NCBI GenBank assembly: GCA_027074135.1
Contig: JALTDM010000260.1
Coordinates: 1,413-48,410, forward strand
Length of the DNA: 46,998 nucleotides
Direction of reading: 5' to 3'
DNA from: Bacteroidales bacterium
GTDB taxonomy: Bacteria; Bacteroidota; Bacteroidia; Bacteroidales; JALTDM01
The notes under the pieces were generated by a model. It ran no database searches. It saw only the letters and a list, made by a program, of their open reading frames with translations, and was not told the origin of the DNA. A program made the position numbers and the translations under genes. Of this stretch, positions 42,527 through 46,998 are shown piece by piece (the stretch's first letter is position 1; each line of letters opens with the position of its first letter).

Positions 42527-42556
42527 TGATGACAAAGTAATTTGTTTTTCAATATG

Positions 42557-42582
42557 GCGTCGCTTTTTTGTGACGCTTTTTT
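42557..42582 (+). terminator. Terminator after the lemA-TPM genes
   Basis: GCGTC (42557-42561) pairs with GACGC (42572-42576) and is followed by six T residues. The stem is short and the loop T-rich, but position after a plus-strand operon supports it. Confidence 0.65.
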
Positions 42583-42622
42583 ATTGTTTAATTTGTTATT
42601 AGCAAATTCATATCAAAAATAT

Positions 42623-42630
42623 TACCTTTG
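42623..42630 (+). promoter_or_regulatory. Putative -7 box (TACCTTTG) of the rseP operon
   Basis: TACCTTTG fits TAnnTTTG, 26 bases before the rseP ATG and after the preceding terminator. No convincing -33 element is visible at the usual distance. Confidence 0.55.
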
Positions 42631-42656
42631 TAGCATAAAAAACAGAACGAAACAAA

Positions 42657-43985
42657 ATGGAGACGATTTTAATTAAAGTTGCGCAATTCTTTTTGAGTTT
42701 ATCAATTCTTGTGGTTCTTCACGAATTGGGTCATTTTACTTTTGCAAAGATTTTTAAAACCAAAGTTGAAAAATTCTATATCTTTTTTGATCCATGGTTT
42801 TCCCTTTTTAAGTTCAAATGGGGTGAAACTGAATATGGTATTGGTTGGCTTCCGTTGGGGGGATACGTTAAGATATCCGGAATGATAGACGAATCAATGG
42901 ACAAGGAGCAAATGAAAAAGCCGCCGCAACCTTGGGAGTTTAGAAGTAAACCAGCATGGCAAAGATTACTGATTTTGTTGGGTGGGATTTTAGTTAATGT
43001 ATTATTAGCTTTTGTTATTTACATTGGTGTGCTTTGGGCTTGGGGGAAAGAATATTTGCCTACGGATAATGTTAAATACGGAATTATGACAGATAGTACC
43101 GGACTTTCTATCGGTTTACAAAATGGTGATAAAATTTTGTATATTGGTGGTAAAAAGATAGAAGCTTTTAGCAAAATACCCGCAGCTATTTTACTTGACG
43201 AACCTAAATCTATTACAGTAGAAAGAAACGGTAAAAAAGTTGAAATCCCTCTCGGAAAAGATGTCATATCAAAAATTATAAAAGATCCGTATTTTTTGGC
43301 ACCTCGTATTCCTTTTATTGTAGCTACTGTACTTGATACTTCTCCTGCAGCAAAAGCCGGAATAAAACCCGGAGATAGAGTAGTTGCAGTAAATGGAGAT
43401 CCTGCAATGTTTGTCGATGAGGTAAAAAAGTATTTGTCCAAAAACAAAAAATCAAAGGTTGATTTAACTATTGTCAGGGGAAACGATACCTTAACCATGC
43501 CGGTTGCAGTGAATGACAAGGGGATGATTGGGGTGGCATTGGACCTTGATTACAGTAAGTATTTTAAGTTGAAGCATATAAATTATTCATTGCCGCAAGC
43601 TATACCTGCAGGATTTAGTAAAACATTAAAGGTTACAGGTAGTTATATTAAACAATTGAAAATTATTTTTTCACCTGAAACCGGTGCATATAAGAGTGTT
43701 GGTGGATTTATTTCAATAGGTAAAATCTTCCCGGGAGTATGGGATTGGCGAGCATTTTGGAATCTTACAGCCTTTTTGTCAATTATGCTTGCAGTGTTAA
43801 ACCTTATACCTATTCCCGGTCTTGACGGTGGACATGTTTTATTTACCTTGTATGAAATGATAACAGGCCGCAAGCCGAGTGATAAATTTTTGGAAAGGGC
43901 GCAAATTGTAGGTCTTATAATTCTGTTGGCATTGGTATTGTATGCTAACGGGAACGACATTTTTAAACTTTTTAACGGTAAGTAG
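42657..43985 (+). CDS. rseP: Site-2 intramembrane zinc metalloprotease RseP
   Basis: The 442-residue protein has the zinc motif H22-E-L-G-H26 in the first membrane helix and the third zinc ligand Asp390 in PIPGLDGGH near the C-terminus. Two PDZ regions lie between (one around DNVKYGIMTDSTGLSIGLQNGD, one with SPAAKAGIKPGDRVVAVNG). RseP cleaves membrane anti-sigma factors and remnant signal peptides. It may relate to sigma-factor signalling such as that of the ECF factor at 36864, but no direct link is seen. Confidence 0.95.
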   Translation: METILIKVAQFFLSLSILVVLHELGHFTFAKIFKTKVEKFYIFFDPWFSLFKFKWGETEYGIGWLPLGGYVKISGMIDESMDKEQMKKPPQPWEFRSKPAWQRLLILLGGILVNVLLAFVIYIGVLWAWGKEYLPTDNVKYGIMTDSTGLSIGLQNGDKILYIGGKKIEAFSKIPAAILLDEPKSITVERNGKKVEIPLGKDVISKIIKDPYFLAPRIPFIVATVLDTSPAAKAGIKPGDRVVAVNGDPAMFVDEVKKYLSKNKKSKVDLTIVRGNDTLTMPVAVNDKGMIGVALDLDYSKYFKLKHINYSLPQAIPAGFSKTLKVTGSYIKQLKIIFSPETGAYKSVGGFISIGKIFPGVWDWRAFWNLTAFLSIMLAVLNLIPIPGLDGGHVLFTLYEMITGRKPSDKFLERAQIVGLIILLALVLYANGNDIFKLFNGK

Positions 43986-44054
43986 TTTTACTTGTTGATT
44001 ATAAGTGACTTATTATATGGTGAACAGAGTTAAACATTGATTGAGAAATAAAAA

Positions 44055-44792
44055 ATGAAAAAGTTTATATTAATTATTATTACTATTTTATTTAGCATTT
44101 CTTCTGTATTTTCCCAGGAGGGTAATGTATTGGTTGTGCCGTTCGGAGACAGGATGTTTTATAATGAGGCCACTTCCGCTATGCTAAAAGCAAGCGGATT
44201 TTCGTATTCGGAGATGATAAATTATTTTGAATCTTCGCTTGTTTCAGATATTCAAAAGCAAGGGGGACGCGGCTTTATTTCTTGTACAGGTGCCGTAACT
44301 ACCGGTGAACATTCCGACCTAAAAACTGAAGTGAGAAGTTTGCTGGATTTTTATTTGACACCGATAAACGGTTCGAAAAAAAGGAAAATAAGTTTGTTTG
44401 GCAGACCTACTTCAAAATTGGAAAGTGAAAAAGAAAAGTCTGAAATAGGAAATGGCGAGACCGTGTCATTGATAGGTGACAATAAAACATCATATATTGC
44501 TTCAAAAGTAAACAGTAAAAGGGATTTTGCAAGATTGGCAAAAGATGCCGGTGTTTATAAAGTTTTGGTAATAAATGAGTTCGACATAAAAGAGGATATG
44601 TCTTCGCCATATAATAACGGGAGTGAACATTTGAGGCAAATACAAGTACATTATACGGTTTTTGATGCTAAAGGTAATTCGATATCGGGCGGAGTTGCAG
44701 TGGAAAATTTCAGTTCTTCAGAAAACAATATAAAAGAAATAGTTAAGCTGCATTTTCCTAATCTTGCAAAACAAATCGTAAGAAAAATTTAA
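44055..44792 (+). CDS. Exported protein of unknown function
   Basis: I do not recognise this 245-residue protein. It has a signal peptide (MKKFILIIITILFSISSVFS, cleavage before Gln21) and no other membrane helix. Residues about 25-90 (GNVLVVPFGDRMFYNEATSAM, MINYFESSLVSDIQKQGG) and the C-terminal part (YKVLVINEFDIKED, HYTVFDAKGNSISGGVAVENF) have alternating strand and helix patterns like periplasmic domains that bind other envelope proteins. It sits 69 bases after rseP and 5 before coaE, so it is probably expressed with coaE. Confidence 0.8.
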   Translation: MKKFILIIITILFSISSVFSQEGNVLVVPFGDRMFYNEATSAMLKASGFSYSEMINYFESSLVSDIQKQGGRGFISCTGAVTTGEHSDLKTEVRSLLDFYLTPINGSKKRKISLFGRPTSKLESEKEKSEIGNGETVSLIGDNKTSYIASKVNSKRDFARLAKDAGVYKVLVINEFDIKEDMSSPYNNGSEHLRQIQVHYTVFDAKGNSISGGVAVENFSSSENNIKEIVKLHFPNLAKQIVRKI

Positions 44793-44797
44793 TTAAG

Positions 44798-45391
44798 ATG
44801 ACACTTGTTGGGCTTACCGGTGGTATTGGAAGCGGTAAAAGTTATATTTCAGCTGTTTTTGAGCATTTGAATGTTCCCGTTTATTATGCTGACGACAGGT
44901 CAAAAAAAATTATGACGGATAACCCTAAAGTTGTTGAAAGTGTTAAGGATTTGTTGGGAGAAGAAGCATACTTTGATGATGGCAGGCTTAATAAACAATA
45001 CGTTGCCCGAAAAATCTTCTCCGATTATGAACTTAAAAAGAAATTGGAAGCTATAGTTCATCCTGCCGTAAAAAAAGATTTTAGCGAATGGGTGAAACAA
45101 AATAAAGAAGAAAAACTGATTGTAAAAGAAAGTGCTTTGTTGATAGAAAGCGGCAGTTATAAAGATTTGGATTATATTGTTGTGGTTACCGCACAGCTTG
45201 AATTACGCATAAAGCGTGTAATGGACAGGGATAAAAAAAGTGAAAAAGAAGTTTTGACTCTTGTAAATGCTCAAATGAGTGATGATGAACGCATAAAATT
45301 TTCTGATTTTGTTATAGATAATTCGGGAGAAGTTTTAATTTTGTCTCAAATCGTTGAATTTTTAAAAAAAATAAATATCAATGTCATATAA
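44798..45391 (+). CDS. coaE: Dephospho-CoA kinase CoaE
   Basis: The 197-residue P-loop kinase starts MTLVGLTGGIGSGKS (Walker A at about 8-15) and has the substrate-side YYADDRSKKIM motif, HPAVKK, and SALLIESG (lid and CoA region). It phosphorylates the 3'-OH of dephospho-CoA, the last step of CoA synthesis. Length is normal. It overlaps the next gene by 11 bases. Confidence 0.96.
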   Translation: MTLVGLTGGIGSGKSYISAVFEHLNVPVYYADDRSKKIMTDNPKVVESVKDLLGEEAYFDDGRLNKQYVARKIFSDYELKKKLEAIVHPAVKKDFSEWVKQNKEEKLIVKESALLIESGSYKDLDYIVVVTAQLELRIKRVMDRDKKSEKEVLTLVNAQMSDDERIKFSDFVIDNSGEVLILSQIVEFLKKININVI

Positions 45392-46100
45392 AAAGTGGAT
45401 TGGTGGCGGCCTTGGGTGGCTGTTTTTTGGACCAATTGGAGGATTAATAGGGTTTGCTCTAGGTAGTCTTTTTGATATTGATCCTAATAAAGCGGAATAC
45501 ACGGACACTAATAAAGTAAGACAAGGAGAATTTACGGCATCTTTGTTGGTTTTGATTGCGGCTATAATGAAAGCCGACGGCAGGATTTTGAAGAGTGAAT
45601 TGAATTTTGTGAAAAAATTTTTGGTAGATAATTTTGGAGAAGCCCGTGCCAGGCAGATGTTGCTTGTGCTTAGGGATATGGTAAAAAAGGACATATCTGT
45701 TTCTCAAATTGCAGATGACATAAAAATACACTTGAATTACAGTTCACGGTTGCAGTTGTTACACTTTATGTTTGGATTGGCTGCAGCTGACGGTTATGTT
45801 GACCCGAAAGAGTTGGAAGTTATCAAGCAAATTTCATTTGGGATAGGAATTAGTTCTACTGATTATGATTCAATAAAATCAATGTTTGTTAAAGATGAGT
45901 TGTCTTCATACAAGATTTTGGGAATATCACCTGATGCAACAGATGATGAAATAAAAAAGGCTTACCGTAAAATGGCAATGAAGTATCATCCAGATAAACT
46001 TTCATATTTAGATGAAAAAATGAAAAAGACAGCCGAAGAAAAGTTTAAAAAAGTAAATGAAGCATATCATCAAATAAAAAAGATGCGGGGAATGAAATAG
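45381..46100 (+). CDS. TerB-DnaJ domain protein (DjlA-like)
   Basis: The 239-residue protein starts with a Gly-rich hydrophobic segment (about 6-30, IGGGLGWLFFGPIGGLIGFA) that probably inserts in the membrane. A TerB-type helical domain follows (about 50-160, IAAIMKADGRILKSE, FGLAADGYVDPKELEVI with Asp-rich turns). A C-terminal J domain (about 172-239) has H203-P-D205, which stimulates DnaK. The layout is that of DjlA-type membrane co-chaperones. Translationally coupled to coaE. Confidence 0.9.
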   Translation: MSYKKWIGGGLGWLFFGPIGGLIGFALGSLFDIDPNKAEYTDTNKVRQGEFTASLLVLIAAIMKADGRILKSELNFVKKFLVDNFGEARARQMLLVLRDMVKKDISVSQIADDIKIHLNYSSRLQLLHFMFGLAAADGYVDPKELEVIKQISFGIGISSTDYDSIKSMFVKDELSSYKILGISPDATDDEIKKAYRKMAMKYHPDKLSYLDEKMKKTAEEKFKKVNEAYHQIKKMRGMK

Positions 46101-46175
46101 TGATTAATTACAAATGCTTATTAGTTATTTCTTTAGTTTAGTGAGGCGTGGGTTTTATAAATAAAATGTAAATAA

Positions 46176-46850
46176 ATGAAATTTATTGTAATAGAAGGAC
46201 TTGACGGGTCGGGTAAAACGACACAGATAGAGATGGTAAAAGCTTATTTTGAGGCAAAAGGAATACCTACGCGATATATACATTTCCCGGATTACAATTC
46301 ACCTGTGTTCGGCGAATTGATAACTAAATTTTTGAGGGGTGAACTTGGAGATATAAATACTGTTCATCCGTATTTGGTGGCATTGTTGTATGCAGGAGAT
46401 CGGAATAATTCAAAAGACTTGATTAATTCTTGGTTAAATTCCGGGTATGTGGTATTGGCGGACAGATATGTGTATTCCAATATAGCATATCAGGGAATAA
46501 AGATAAAAGATGTAGTTGAAAGAAAAATGTTTATGGATTGGAATCTTAATATGGAATATGAGTATTTTGGCATACCAAAGCCGGATTTGAACTTATATCT
46601 TGATGTACCTTTTAGTTTTGTAAAAGCAAATTTGGGCGAGAGGGCTTTGAATGAACAACGCCAATATTTGAAAGGTAAGAAAGATATTCATGAGGCGGAT
46701 TTTTCTTTTCAAGAGAGTGTTTATGGTATGTACAAAGAGATAGTAAATATTTATAATGACTTTGTTGCAATAAAATGTTATGATGAAAATGGTAATGTAT
46801 TCGTAAAAGAGAAAATAACCGAAAGGATAATTGAAAAGATTGAGGAATAA
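46176..46850 (+). CDS. tmk: Thymidylate kinase
   Basis: The 224-residue P-loop kinase begins MKFIVIEGLDGSGKTTQ (Walker A about 8-16) and has the DRYVYSNIAYQG motif near residue 95, with LDVPFSFVKANL in the lid region. It phosphorylates dTMP to dTDP. It is slightly divergent from the E. coli enzyme but matches Bacteroidetes members. It is the last gene in the window, with a terminator 5 bases beyond its stop. Confidence 0.92.
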   Translation: MKFIVIEGLDGSGKTTQIEMVKAYFEAKGIPTRYIHFPDYNSPVFGELITKFLRGELGDINTVHPYLVALLYAGDRNNSKDLINSWLNSGYVVLADRYVYSNIAYQGIKIKDVVERKMFMDWNLNMEYEYFGIPKPDLNLYLDVPFSFVKANLGERALNEQRQYLKGKKDIHEADFSFQESVYGMYKEIVNIYNDFVAIKCYDENGNVFVKEKITERIIEKIEE

Positions 46851-46854
46851 AAAA

Positions 46855-46887
46855 GGGGCTGTCCAAAAAAAGGGCAGCCTTTTTTTA
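46855..46887 (+). terminator. Strong rho-independent terminator after tmk
   Basis: GGCTGTCC (46857-46864) and GGGCAGCC (46872-46879) form an 8-bp stem with one G-T pair and an A7 loop, followed by a T8 tract. The remaining bases to 46998 show no gene or other feature. Confidence 0.92.
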
Positions 46888-46998
46888 TTTGCTAATTTGT
46901 AGTTATGCGTGTATTAAAAAAGAAAAAGTTTTGAATTAAGCTTTCTTTTATTTTTTTACAACCTAAATTCAAGTAATTAATGCAACTTTCCAGAGGAT

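Noticed and set aside
42196..42552. Proline-rich open frame on the minus strand
   Set aside because: It is the reverse of the Gly-rich tail of the exported TPM protein; the composition is a shadow of that repeat.
43986..44054. Terminator after rseP
   Set aside because: The only symmetry is TAAGT-G-ACTTA without a T-run, too small to be a terminator.
46888..46998. Start of another gene at the window edge
   Set aside because: Neither strand shows a convincing start with family signal in the last 111 bases.

Overview
The window is an AT-rich (about one third G+C by eye) chromosomal segment of a Bacteroidetes bacterium, probably Bacteroidales-like. Supporting signs are the gene order mraZ-rsmH-ftsL-like-ftsI(PASTA)-murE-mraY-murD-ftsW-murG-murC-ftsQ-ftsA-ftsZ, an insert-bearing MraY of 416 residues, a small GldL-like membrane protein, a complete Na+-NQR operon, an OprO/P-type porin, a general lack of Shine-Dalgarno sequences and repeated TAnnTTTG (-7) promoter boxes. 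I see no rRNA, phage, transposase, integrase or CRISPR array.

Layout. 1-1497 (minus): a two-component system, a partial histidine kinase and its OmpR-type regulator. 1498-1784: shared upstream region with a five-copy, 10-bp-period TGG repeat that looks like the MraZ operator. 1785-16818 (plus): the division and cell-wall (dcw) cluster, 13 genes nearly all overlapping or touching, closed by a hairpin terminator. 16858-19449 (minus): a GldL-like microprotein, a TYW1-like radical SAM protein and an APC permease. 19544-20446 (plus): era. 20455-24134 (minus): a DUF3298 exported protein and a three-gene GATC (DpnII/MboI-type) restriction-modification operon in the order Dam-type methylase, endonuclease, second methylase. 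24212-26002 (minus): lepA. 26168-28435 (plus): an Fe-S flavoenzyme of the 2,4-dienoyl-CoA reductase type and a His-rich NifX/NifB-like protein. 28496-28715 (minus): two tRNA-Leu genes. 28716-29333: non-coding, with an array of GC-rich hairpins. 29334-35141 (minus): nqrABCDEF. 35319-36815 (plus): a transhydrogenase-like flavoprotein without the redox disulfide, divergent from nqr. 36864-37421: an ECF sigma factor. 37513-38691 (minus): the porin. 38955-42526 (plus): dnaX, lemA and two TPM-domain proteins. 42657-46850 (plus): rseP, an unknown exported protein, coaE, a TerB-DnaJ protein and tmk, ending in a strong terminator.

Most genes are housekeeping: peptidoglycan precursor synthesis (murE, mraY, murD, murG, murC) feeding the septal machinery (ftsI, ftsW, ftsQ, ftsA, ftsZ), translation (era, lepA, tRNAs), replication (dnaX), nucleotide and CoA metabolism (tmk, coaE), and sodium-coupled respiration (nqr). 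The accessory parts are the GATC restriction-modification operon, the hairpin array, and the nqr-linked and Fe-S flavoproteins. GATC is scarce across the window by a manual tally, which fits long exposure to the encoded enzyme. I did not find a clearly new multi-gene system. The best leads are the hairpin array with compensatory stem changes, the cysteine-less flavoprotein sharing an operator-like region with nqr, and the MraZ operator array.
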